Source: Phycisphaerales bacterium UBA6054
Lineage (GTDB): Bacteria > Planctomycetota > Phycisphaerae > Phycisphaerales > UBA1924
Direction: 5' to 3'
Length of the DNA stretch: 38,982 bases
NCBI GenBank assembly: GCA_002429045.1
Contig: DIYM01000126.1
Location: 1,510-40,491, forward strand
Below, piece by piece: positions 30,777 through 38,839 of this stretch; position 1 is the first letter of the stretch, and each line of letters starts with the position of its first letter. The notes below the pieces were generated by a model. The model was not told the DNA's origin. It did not search any database and saw only the letters and a list, made by a program, of their open reading frames with translations. The translations under genes were made by a program, and so were the position numbers.

Positions 30777-32522
30777 ATGCATCGCCTCGCCACCCCGAAC
30801 GCTTCCCGAGCTGCCAACAAACCCTTGGCGCTGCTCCGCGCTGCCCCCTTGCTGGCGGCGGCTTGGGCCGGCCCGGCCGCCCTCGCGGCACCGGCGGAGA
30901 TCGTCCCCCTGGTCCCCCAGGCGGCCACGCGTCCGGCACCACAGGGCACCCCCACGCTCCGTCACGCGGCGATGGACTTCCGCTCCGAACGCATCGATCT
31001 GACCGGGCTCAGCTCGGGCGACGAGCTGCTGCTGCCCGTGTTCGCCGACGTGCAGCTGCCGATCGTCCTCGAGGGGGTCGACCGTTCCAACGCCGCGGTG
31101 ACCATGTCGGGCGGCGTGCTCAGCGATGACGGTCGCGTCGAGGTCGGCGACTTCGTGGCCAGCATCGTGGGAGACGCGATCACCGCGGCGGTCTGGCTCG
31201 ATGACGGACGGGTCTTCGAGATCCGCCCCGTCGAGGACGGAACCGTCATGGCGATGGAACTCGAATCCACCGCCTTCGATACCTGCGCGATGGGGCCGGA
31301 GCACGCCGTCCGCGATGACGGGGGGCAGCCGGTCGACGCCCGCGCGGGGATCGATCCGCGGGGCGGGGCGTGCTCCGACGACGGTTCGGTCCTCGACGTC
31401 TTGATCGTCTACACCCCTGCCGCCCGGAACGCGATGGGCGGCACCAACGGCATCACCTCGCTGGCGAACTCCGCGATCGCGGCGGCCAACACCGCGTACA
31501 CCAACAGCGCCGTGCCCACGCGTCTCAACCTCGCCCACATCGCCCAGGTCGATTACTCGGAATCGAGCTTCAGCACCGACCTCAGCCGGCTCCGGGGAAC
31601 GAGCGATGGGAGCATGGACGAGGTCCACGCGCTCCGCAATCAGTACAACGCCGACTTTGTCGCGATGCTCAGCGCGGGCAGCGGATCGTGCGGGATCGCG
31701 TACCTCATGACCAACAACTCGCCCAGCTTCCAGTCCTCGGCGTTCTCGGTCACGCGATACTCCTGCGCGGTCGGGAACCTGACGTTCGCCCACGAGCTCG
31801 GTCACAACATGGGGTGCGCCCACGACCGCGACAACGCGAACAGAGGGCTGAACTCCTACTCCTTCGGGCACCGCTGGATCGCGTCCCAGAACAACCGCCA
31901 GTACCGGTCCGTGATGTCGTACTCGCCCGGGACCCGCGTCGCCCACTTCTCCAACCCCAACATCGACTACCGCGGCACCGCGACCGGGGTCGAGATCAGC
32001 CAGCCCAACTCCGCGTTCAACGCCCAGACGATCATCAACTCGGCGCCCACCATCGCCCGGTTCAGGCTCTCCGGCACGGCGCCGGTCATCACGGACGCGC
32101 CCCAGGCCCAGTCGGTCGATGTCGGCCAGGTCGCGGTCTTCCAGGTCGTCGCCCAGGGCAACGACATCAGCTACCAGTGGTTCCGCGACGACATCCCGCT
32201 GTTCGACAACGCACGGATCAGCGGCGCCGCCACCCCCAACCTCGCGGTGGTCGGGGTCCAGCCGTCCGACGCGGGCGACTACTCTGTCGCGATGCTCAAC
32301 GGGTGCGGCGGGATCTTCTCCGATCCCGTCGAACTCCGGGTCACAGGGGTGTGCCCGGCGGACCTGACCGGCAACGGGACGCTGGACTTCTTCGACATCT
32401 CGGCGTTCATCGCCGCGTACAACGCGGGCGACGCCTCTGCGGACCTGGCGGCGCCCTTCGGATCGCTGAACTTCTTCGATGTCGCCGAGTACATCGCGCT
32501 CTTCAATGCCGGCTGTCCCTGA
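30777..32522 (+). CDS. Secreted reprolysin-like zinc metalloprotease with Ig-like domain and GC-type dockerin module
   Basis: A 581-residue protein with a long N-terminal export signal (LALLRAAPLLAAAWAGPAAL) and a propeptide-like region to about residue 195. The catalytic domain (about 200-430) begins with VLDVLIVYTPAARNAMGG and carries HELGHNMGCAHD, with zinc ligands His339, His343 and His349 and the Met-turn YRSVMSYSPG. Residues about 435-525 form an immunoglobulin-like domain (VDVGQVAVFQVVAQGNDISY ... PSDAGDYSV). The GC-type module follows, with a canonical-length first calcium loop (DLTGNGTLDFFD). The family is the M12-type reprolysins; substrates are unknown. It is one of three anchored zincins in the window. 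Confidence 0.92.
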   Translation: MHRLATPNASRAANKPLALLRAAPLLAAAWAGPAALAAPAEIVPLVPQAATRPAPQGTPTLRHAAMDFRSERIDLTGLSSGDELLLPVFADVQLPIVLEGVDRSNAAVTMSGGVLSDDGRVEVGDFVASIVGDAITAAVWLDDGRVFEIRPVEDGTVMAMELESTAFDTCAMGPEHAVRDDGGQPVDARAGIDPRGGACSDDGSVLDVLIVYTPAARNAMGGTNGITSLANSAIAAANTAYTNSAVPTRLNLAHIAQVDYSESSFSTDLSRLRGTSDGSMDEVHALRNQYNADFVAMLSAGSGSCGIAYLMTNNSPSFQSSAFSVTRYSCAVGNLTFAHELGHNMGCAHDRDNANRGLNSYSFGHRWIASQNNRQYRSVMSYSPGTRVAHFSNPNIDYRGTATGVEISQPNSAFNAQTIINSAPTIARFRLSGTAPVITDAPQAQSVDVGQVAVFQVVAQGNDISYQWFRDDIPLFDNARISGAATPNLAVVGVQPSDAGDYSVAMLNGCGGIFSDPVELRVTGVCPADLTGNGTLDFFDISAFIAAYNAGDASADLAAPFGSLNFFDVAEYIALFNAGCP

Positions 32523-32655
32523 CCCCGCGACACACCGATCGGATATCGGTCCATCGGGCGGATCCCGGCGTGCAGCCGCACCGGAAGATGACGCAAAACC
32601 GCCATCGAACGGGCACATCGCCGCGCCGGATGATGCCGCCGGGCACACCCCCGGA

Positions 32656-32661
32656 TAGACT
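32656..32661 (+). promoter_or_regulatory. -10-like hexamer only 5 bases before the start at 32667
   Basis: TAGACT at 32656-32661 is separated from the ATG at 32667 by five bases. If it is a -10 element, transcription would begin at or very near the A of the start codon, giving a leaderless mRNA. No clear ribosome binding site or -35 was seen. Confidence 0.3.
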
Positions 32662-32666
32662 CGACG

Positions 32667-34205
32667 ATGCCCATGAACACCATCATCCGCTGCCTGCCCA
32701 CGCTCGCCTGCGTCCCCCTGCTCGCGCCCGTTCCGCTCGCCTCGGCGGCCGACGGTCTGCGGGTCGTCGCGTGGAACATCTCCAACTACTCCGGGGGGCG
32801 GGTTTCCCAGCTCCAGACCGCGATCTACGGCGAGTTCAACGGGCGGTCGATGAACCCCGATGTTCTGGTCACCCAGGAGGTCCTCTCCCAGTTCGCGACC
32901 AACAGCCTCGTGAGCGCGCTCAACTCGGCGCCGGGCTCCCCGGGCGACTGGGCGGCCGCCCCGTTCATCAACGGGCCAGACACCGACAACGCGATGTTCT
33001 ATCGCACCAGCAAGGTCGAGTTCCTGGGGCAGACCGTGCTGCCCGCCGACGGCGTCACCGGGTCGCCCCGGGATGTCAACCGGTACGACGTCCGGCTCGT
33101 CGGGTACGGGGATGTCGACACCCTCCTGTCCATGTACTCCGTCCATATGAAGGCGGGCTCGGGGTCGAGCGATCAGTCACGCCGCCTGATCGAGGCTCAG
33201 AAGATCCGTGCGGATGCGGAGACCCTCGATCCGTCCGTGCACATCATGGTTCTGGGCGACTTCAACATCCAGTCGTCCAACCAGGCCGCGTACCAGTTCA
33301 TGACCGGTTCGCGCCCGAACAACGACGGGCGTGTGCTCGATCCCATCGGCACGCCGGGGAGTTGGAACAACAACCCGAACTTCCGGTTCGTCCACACACA
33401 GGATCCCTCTGGCGCGGGCGGGATGGACGACCGGCACGACCAGATCCTCATCGATCCGGCGCTCGGCGACGGCTTCGGGCTCGAGTACCGCGGCGCGTTC
33501 GGGCTGCCCTACTCGACCACGACCTGGAACGACCCGAACCATTCTTACCGCTCCTGGGGCAACGACGGCACCTCGTTCAACACGAGCATGACGATCACGG
33601 GCAACACGATGGTCGGGCCGGCGATCGCCTCGGCGCTCGTCCAACTCGCGTCGGGTGGCGGTCACCTGCCCGTGTTCCTGGACCTCGTCGTGCCACCGCG
33701 ATTCGCGACGCAGTTGATCATCAAAGCGGGCGATATCCAGGCCGGCAGCACCGCGGACGTGCCGTTCTTCGTCATCAACGACGCGGACACCGGGCTGTGG
33801 GGGCCGGGGGGCATCTCGGATCTGGACATCATGATCGCCGCCGATCCGCCGCTGATCGCACCGCCCGGGACGGTCAGCATCCAGCCCGGCACGGGGGCGG
33901 TGTTCCTGGACATCACCATCGACACCGACGGATTGCCCGTCGGCCCGTTCGAGTACACCTTCGACATCGCGACCAACGACCCCGAAGTCCCGGTCTATAC
34001 GCAGACCCTGATCGGGAACATCGTCGGCGCGCCCTGCCCGGCCGACATCACGATGGACGGCAACCTCAACTTCTTCGATGTGGCGCAGTTCATCGCGCTG
34101 TACAACGCACAGGACCCGGCGGCCGACCTCGCCGCCCCGATCGGATCCTGGAACTTCTTCGATATCGCCGAATACATCGCGTTGTTCAACGCCGGATGCC
34201 CGTGA
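32667..34205 (+). CDS. Exported endonuclease/exonuclease/phosphatase family protein with GC-type dockerin module
   Basis: A 512-residue protein with a signal peptide (IIRCLPTLACVPLLAPVPLASAA). The EEP domain (about 30-335) shows LRVVAWNISNYSG, VTQEV with metal-binding Glu71, VLGDFNI with Asp198/Asn200, DDRHDQIL at 254-261 and a final GGHLPVF with His333. The family includes DNases, sphingomyelinases and phosphatases acting on phosphodiesters; the substrate is not predictable here. A beta-sandwich region (about 340-450) follows, then a GC-type module of the second loop class (CPADITMDGNLNFFD). The ATG at 32667 is used; an in-frame ATG at 32673 is an alternative. A short hairpin at 32534-32550 lies in the gap upstream. 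Confidence 0.9.
   Translation: MPMNTIIRCLPTLACVPLLAPVPLASAADGLRVVAWNISNYSGGRVSQLQTAIYGEFNGRSMNPDVLVTQEVLSQFATNSLVSALNSAPGSPGDWAAAPFINGPDTDNAMFYRTSKVEFLGQTVLPADGVTGSPRDVNRYDVRLVGYGDVDTLLSMYSVHMKAGSGSSDQSRRLIEAQKIRADAETLDPSVHIMVLGDFNIQSSNQAAYQFMTGSRPNNDGRVLDPIGTPGSWNNNPNFRFVHTQDPSGAGGMDDRHDQILIDPALGDGFGLEYRGAFGLPYSTTTWNDPNHSYRSWGNDGTSFNTSMTITGNTMVGPAIASALVQLASGGGHLPVFLDLVVPPRFATQLIIKAGDIQAGSTADVPFFVINDADTGLWGPGGISDLDIMIAADPPLIAPPGTVSIQPGTGAVFLDITIDTDGLPVGPFEYTFDIATNDPEVPVYTQTLIGNIVGAPCPADITMDGNLNFFDVAQFIALYNAQDPAADLAAPIGSWNFFDIAEYIALFNAGCP
34034..34130 (+). repeat. DITMDGN-class anchor cassette, copy 1
   Basis: This 97 bp segment encodes the first unit of the module in the EEP-domain gene. It matches 37596-37692 at 90 of 97 bases by hand alignment, while the rest of the two genes is unrelated. 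Confidence 0.8.
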
Positions 34206-34311
34206 TGGCGCCGATGCGCGTGAGGGCTCCCGCGGTCCGTCGCTCTGATCACGTCGGGTCCATCATCAGCGAACCCCTGCACGCCCTTCTGTTCAACACC
34301 AGGAACACACG

Positions 34312-35580
34312 ATGAGCCATCACGCACTCGCCGCCCTGACCGCGGTCTCGATGTCCGCCCTCGCCGCGGCCGGCGGAGACGCTTCCATCACCAGCATCCC
34401 CGATGTCGCGGGCCTCTTCCCAGAGCCGGTCGACATCAGCAACGCGGGCGCGGTCGTCGGGACCTATTCCCCGTTCACAGGCGGATCGCCGAAGCGGGGT
34501 TTCGTCTGGACCGCCACCGGGGCGTTCACGACGCTCGAGCCGATCCAGGACAGCACGCCGGTGAACGTCGACAACTACGACGCGATCGTGACCTCGGTCC
34601 TGCCGGGCGGCATCGCCGCGGGCTGGTCGGACACCCGATTCGGCATCGAGCTCAACGCCGCGGTCTGGGACAACCCGCTCTCGCCGTCCGCCCCGTTCGG
34701 CGGCTCGGTCGGGTCCGGCGGGGGCACATCGAGCGGCTTCTTCTCGACCGTCTTCGGGTCGAACAGCAGCGGGGACTACGTCGGCGCGCGAGAGGAAGGC
34801 GGCGTTCTGCGCGGCTACGTCTGGCGGGCCGGCGAGCCGGCTCCGCAACTCATCGACCCCCCGACCGGGGCGATCGCGGTGGTCGCCCGGGGCATCAGCG
34901 ACAACCTCAACGTGGTCGCGGAGGCGACGGTCAGCGGGGGCAACGGGGGGTACTTCATCGACGCCGTCGGGAATCCTGCGATCGACATGGGTTCGCTGGG
35001 CGGCCCCGGCACCCAGCCGCTCGCGGTCAACGACGCGGGGGAAGCGGTCGGCATCGCGTTCAGAAACTCGTCGCAGCGGACCGGGTTCTATTGGACCGAG
35101 TCGGACGGCATCCGGGCGATCCCGCTCAGCGCGAGCACCGCGAACCTGACCGACATCAACAGCCGCGGCGACGCCGTGGGCTCGTTCCGCAACACGGGCT
35201 CGAACGAACGCGCCATCCTGTTCAACGTCCGAACCCAGCAGCTGACCATCCTCGACTTCGTGCTGCCCGCTCCCGACAACACGCGGTGGTCCCTCCGCAG
35301 CGCTCTCGCGATCAACGACAACGGCCAGGTCGTCGGCACCGGCATCCGCGACGGTCAGAGCCAGGCGTACGTGCTGCAACTCCCGGGGTACGGCCCCGCG
35401 GCGTGCTCGCCCGCGGACCTCGCCGAACCCTTCGGACAACTCAACTTCTTCGATATCTCGGCGTTCATCGGGCTCTACAACGCGGGGGATCCCGCGGCAG
35501 ATGTCGCCGCTCCGTTCGGGGCTCTGAACTTCTTCGACATCTCTGAATACATCGCCCAGTTCAACGCGGGCTGCCCCTGA
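34312..35580 (+). CDS. Exported HAF-repeat-like protein with GC-type dockerin module
   Basis: A 422-residue protein with a signal peptide (HALAALTAVSMSALAAAGGD) and an AGGAA ribosome binding site. The body has repeats of the 'extracellular HAF' type, seen as alternating phrases such as DISNAGAVVGTYSPF, RGFVWTATGAFTTLEP, AVNDAGEAVGIAF, DINSRGDAVGSF and AINDNGQVVGTGI. These form small beta-propeller-like blades of unknown function. The C-terminus is a GC-type module (CSPADLAEPFGQLNFFD ... NAGCP). The 106 bp gap upstream shows no clear promoter. Confidence 0.85.
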   Translation: MSHHALAALTAVSMSALAAAGGDASITSIPDVAGLFPEPVDISNAGAVVGTYSPFTGGSPKRGFVWTATGAFTTLEPIQDSTPVNVDNYDAIVTSVLPGGIAAGWSDTRFGIELNAAVWDNPLSPSAPFGGSVGSGGGTSSGFFSTVFGSNSSGDYVGAREEGGVLRGYVWRAGEPAPQLIDPPTGAIAVVARGISDNLNVVAEATVSGGNGGYFIDAVGNPAIDMGSLGGPGTQPLAVNDAGEAVGIAFRNSSQRTGFYWTESDGIRAIPLSASTANLTDINSRGDAVGSFRNTGSNERAILFNVRTQQLTILDFVLPAPDNTRWSLRSALAINDNGQVVGTGIRDGQSQAYVLQLPGYGPAACSPADLAEPFGQLNFFDISAFIGLYNAGDPAADVAAPFGALNFFDISEYIAQFNAGCP

Positions 35581-35682
35581 TCGCGAGACTGTTCTTGCAT
35601 CCGCACGCGCGATCGGCGATGATGCCGATTCGGCGGCGATGTGCCCGCCGAAGCTCTCGTGTGGTCTCAAGAAAGTCCAGAT

Positions 35683-37767
35683 ATGCCAACCCGTTCCCAG
35701 TTGTTCCTCTCGCTCGCGTGCTGCCTCGCCGTGCTAGCGACCGCCGCGCATGCCCAGTTTTCTTACATCGAGGTCGACTCGACCGCGCGCGTCGAAGCCT
35801 CCGCGATCGACAGCCAGACGTTCGAGTCATTCCTCGAAGAAGACGAGCGGACACGCAGCAGCGTCGGCTCCCTCGACGGCATGATCGCAGCCAGCACCGG
35901 GGCCAACGGCGGGGTCGCAACCGCGGATGCCGAGTACGACCTCCAAGCAGAAACCGAGAGCATCAAGTTCATCGCGGAACTGAGCAGCCAGGCGTTCCTG
36001 GGCAACGCGCTGACGGTCAACGCCACGTCCAGTGCCGGGATCACCGCGGTGATCTCCACGCTCGGGCAGACCGACGTTGCCCTTTCCGGGGCGTTCATCC
36101 TCGACCAGCCCCTGCCGACGGGTTTCGCGGGCCCTGCCATCGTTGACATACGCTGCCAGTTGCTCGGCGCGTCCGCCAGCCAGCCCAATCTGTTCGTGAA
36201 CATCCAATACGATCTCAGCTCGTTCACGCCCGGCTCGGGCAACGAAATCCGCTTTATCGACACCGCGACGCTCTTCCCCGACGGCGAGTACTCGCTCGTC
36301 CTCAGCGCCTCGCTGATCACCGGCATCCAGCCGGGAGTCGGCGCCGCCACAGCCGAACTCTCCGGCCGATTCGTCGCCCGCCTGGACTACAGAGACCTCG
36401 ATGGCGACGGGCTCTTCGACACCTGGGAAGAAGACGGCATCGACTTCGAGATAGACGGAACCCCTGAACTCGACCTGCCCGGTGAGGGCGCCACGGTCGA
36501 TCGCAAAGACCTCTTTGTCGAAATCGACAGGCAACAAGGCGGCTTTGTCACGCAACAGATCCTCGATCGGATCGTCTCGAGTTTCGATAATGCGCCGGTC
36601 CCGAACCCGGGGGGCGCCGACGGCATCTTGCTGCACATGGATCTTGACGAGTCCGACCTTCCGGATCGCGACTACGAACAAAACTATGTCACGGGGCAAG
36701 GCAACGTCCGACTGCAGATACGAGACCAGCGAGAGATGTTCTTCGGCACGTCCGCGCAGCGTGCATCTCCGATCGCCGAAGCGCTCGTCAAAGCGAAATC
36801 GCTCGTCTATCGCTACGGCGTAGTCGGAGGGACCCAGACATACATCATCCCGGAACGCCCGCCCTGCGAAGCCACCGAAAGCCGCCCGACATTCCCCACG
36901 ACCATCCGCCCGGGGGGCATGGCGGAGCTGCCGGGTGACGATTTCATCATCACCCTCCGCAACGCCTCGTCGCGTCCCGAGGACCTCGCCCGCACCATCA
37001 TGCATGAGCTCGGGCACAACCTCGGACTCCGGCACGGCGGAGGCGACAACGTCAACTTCAAGCCGAACTACTTCAGCGTGATGAACTACATGCACGCCCT
37101 GAAACGCCCGGCCTGGGGGGCCCGCTGGAACAACCAGCTCACGCTCGACTATTCACGCAGCACGCTGCCCGAACTCAACGAGGCCTCACTGTCCGAGCCC
37201 GCCGGGATCGGGTCCGGCTGCCCCTGCACGCAGGGCCGGCTCTTCGCGTTCGCGAACCGTGACCCGATCAACCCGAGGGGGGACAACGCCATCTGGATCG
37301 GCAGGGCCGACCCGCAGCGCCCCGTTGACTATGACATCGACGGCATGGAGTCGTCGACCGGCGTCGTGCTCGATCTCAATCAGATCAACCCGAAGACATG
37401 CGAGCGGATCGAGACGCACGTCGGCCACAACGATTGGGATAACCTGTACTACAAGGTCCGCGGCGTACGCAACTTCGACTTCCTCGCCGTCGCGACCGGT
37501 GAGAGCACGCTCGACCCGGAAGTCGGCGAGATCAGCGACGAACTCAACGATCTCATCGACGCGCTGCCCGTGTTCTATCTCGACGATGCGACTCCCTGCC
37601 CGGCCGACATCACGATGGACGGCAACCTGAACTTCTTCGATGTCGCCCAGTTCATCGCGCTCTACAACGCTCAGGACCCCGCCGCCGACCTCGTGACCCC
37701 GTTCGGAGCATGGAACTTCTTCGATATCGCCGAGTACATCGCCCTCTTCAACGCCGGGTGCCCATGA
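35683..37767 (+). CDS. Secreted zinc metalloprotease (zincin) with GC-type dockerin module
   Basis: ATG 35683 is chosen because it starts a clear signal peptide (QLFLSLACCLAVLATAAHAQ); the 42 bp of open frame upstream lack one. The 694-residue protein has a beta-rich N-terminal region to about 225, a calcium-loop motif (YRDLDGDGLFDTWEEDGID) near 235-255, and a zincin domain with IMHELGHNLGLRHGG, ligands His441, His445 and His451 and a Met-turn FSVMNYMHA. The C-terminal module belongs to the DITMDGNLNFFD class shared with the 32667 gene. The catalytic core has no close family name I can assign; gluzincin/metzincin-type HExxHxxGxxH is certain. It closes the cluster of exported proteins. Confidence 0.9.
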   Translation: MPTRSQLFLSLACCLAVLATAAHAQFSYIEVDSTARVEASAIDSQTFESFLEEDERTRSSVGSLDGMIAASTGANGGVATADAEYDLQAETESIKFIAELSSQAFLGNALTVNATSSAGITAVISTLGQTDVALSGAFILDQPLPTGFAGPAIVDIRCQLLGASASQPNLFVNIQYDLSSFTPGSGNEIRFIDTATLFPDGEYSLVLSASLITGIQPGVGAATAELSGRFVARLDYRDLDGDGLFDTWEEDGIDFEIDGTPELDLPGEGATVDRKDLFVEIDRQQGGFVTQQILDRIVSSFDNAPVPNPGGADGILLHMDLDESDLPDRDYEQNYVTGQGNVRLQIRDQREMFFGTSAQRASPIAEALVKAKSLVYRYGVVGGTQTYIIPERPPCEATESRPTFPTTIRPGGMAELPGDDFIITLRNASSRPEDLARTIMHELGHNLGLRHGGGDNVNFKPNYFSVMNYMHALKRPAWGARWNNQLTLDYSRSTLPELNEASLSEPAGIGSGCPCTQGRLFAFANRDPINPRGDNAIWIGRADPQRPVDYDIDGMESSTGVVLDLNQINPKTCERIETHVGHNDWDNLYYKVRGVRNFDFLAVATGESTLDPEVGEISDELNDLIDALPVFYLDDATPCPADITMDGNLNFFDVAQFIALYNAQDPAADLVTPFGAWNFFDIAEYIALFNAGCP
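37596..37692 (+). repeat. DITMDGN-class anchor cassette, copy 2
   Basis: Partner of 34034-34130, 90 of 97 bases identical, in the zincin gene at 35683. The nearest-neighbour gene between the two (34312) carries the other loop class, so the similarity does not simply follow gene order. Confidence 0.8.
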
Positions 37768-37801
37768 TCGGGTTCGGGTCGCAACGGGCCCGGCGATCTC
37801 C

Positions 37802-37807
37802 TAAACT
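37802..37807 (+). promoter_or_regulatory. -10-like hexamer close to the epimerase start
   Basis: TAAACT lies 9 bases before the GTG at 37817, so a transcript from it would have almost no leader. No matching -35 was found at usual spacing. Confidence 0.3.
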
Positions 37808-37816
37808 CATCCGTCC

Positions 37817-38839
37817 GTGACCCGCCTGCCCACCGAACTCGTCTCGCGTCTCCGCCCCTCGCTCGGGGGGCGTCCGTGCTGCGTGACGGGAGGGGCCGGC
37901 TTCATCGGCGGGCATCTCGTCGACGCGCTGATCTCGCTCGGCGCCCGCGTGACCGTCATCGACGATCTGTGCAACTCCAACGCAGCCCACGTCGCCGGAT
38001 TGATGGATCTCGAGCCCGAGCGTGTGCGGTTCGTCCACGCCAGCATCCTCGAGCGGGCCGCGTTGGAAGACGCGGTCGCCGGGTGCGACGCGGTCTTCCA
38101 CCTCGCCGCCCTCGGCTCGGTCCCGCGATCGGTCGAGGAACCGTCCCGGACATGGGTCGTCAACGCGACCGGGACCATGCGGGTGCTCGAAGCCGCCCAG
38201 CGCGCCGGCGTCAAGCGTGTGATCTACTCGGCGTCTTCCAGCGCGTACGGCGACAACCCGGCCTTGCCCAAGCGGGAGTCGATGGCGCCCGAGCCCATGT
38301 CGCCCTACGCCGCCGCCAAACTCGCCGGCGAATCACTCTGCCGCGCGTGGTCGGCCTGCTACGGCGTGGAGACCGCATGCCTGCGGTACTTCAACATCTT
38401 CGGCCCGCGCCAAGCCGCCGACTCCGCCTACGCAGCCGTTGTCCCCGCGTTCATCAAGTCCCTGCTCGCCGGCGAGGCGCCGACCGTGTTCGGCAACGGG
38501 GAGCAGACACGCGACTTCACCCACGTCTCCAACGCGATCGCCGCCAACCTGCTCGCGGCCACGTCCGACAGGCCCCTCGCCGGAGAGGTTGTCAACATCG
38601 GCGCGGGCGAGCGCACGAGCGTCAACACCCTGGCGGGGCTGCTCGCGGTGCTCTGCGACCGACCGGGCGTCGTGCCCGATCACCAGCCGGAACGCATCGG
38701 CGAGGTGCGCGACTCCGTCGCCGATATCTCGGCCGCCCGCGATCTGCTCGGCTATCAGCCGGTCACAGAGATCAAGGACGGGCTCACGCAGACGGTCCGG
38801 TGGTACCGTGACGAGCTCGCCCCGGGGAACGCCCGGTGA
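37817..38839 (+). CDS. NAD-dependent NDP-sugar epimerase/dehydratase (SDR family)
   Basis: A 340-residue extended short-chain dehydrogenase. The Rossmann loop GGAGFIGGH (25-33) is followed by VIDDLCNSN, the FHLAALGSVPRSVEEP strand, and the active site YSASSSAYGD with Tyr164-xxx-Lys168 (SPYAAAKLAGE). The C-terminal substrate region has LRYFNIFGPRQ and GNGEQTRDFTHV. These features are closest to UDP-hexose or UDP-N-acetylhexosamine 4-epimerases of the WbpP/TviC/GalE type, so a role in surface polysaccharide or sugar-nucleotide supply is likely; the exact substrate is not settled. GTG 37817 is the start in the family-like position. The stop overlaps the next GTG. Confidence 0.9.
   Translation: MTRLPTELVSRLRPSLGGRPCCVTGGAGFIGGHLVDALISLGARVTVIDDLCNSNAAHVAGLMDLEPERVRFVHASILERAALEDAVAGCDAVFHLAALGSVPRSVEEPSRTWVVNATGTMRVLEAAQRAGVKRVIYSASSSAYGDNPALPKRESMAPEPMSPYAAAKLAGESLCRAWSACYGVETACLRYFNIFGPRQAADSAYAAVVPAFIKSLLAGEAPTVFGNGEQTRDFTHVSNAIAANLLAATSDRPLAGEVVNIGAGERTSVNTLAGLLAVLCDRPGVVPDHQPERIGEVRDSVADISAARDLLGYQPVTEIKDGLTQTVRWYRDELAPGNAR

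Noticed and set aside
20804..37767. The many regularly recurring LNFFD-coding segments as a CRISPR or tandem repeat array
   Set aside because: The repeats lie in frame at the 3' ends of genes, two per gene, with kilobases between genes. They encode a protein module, not spacer-separated repeats.
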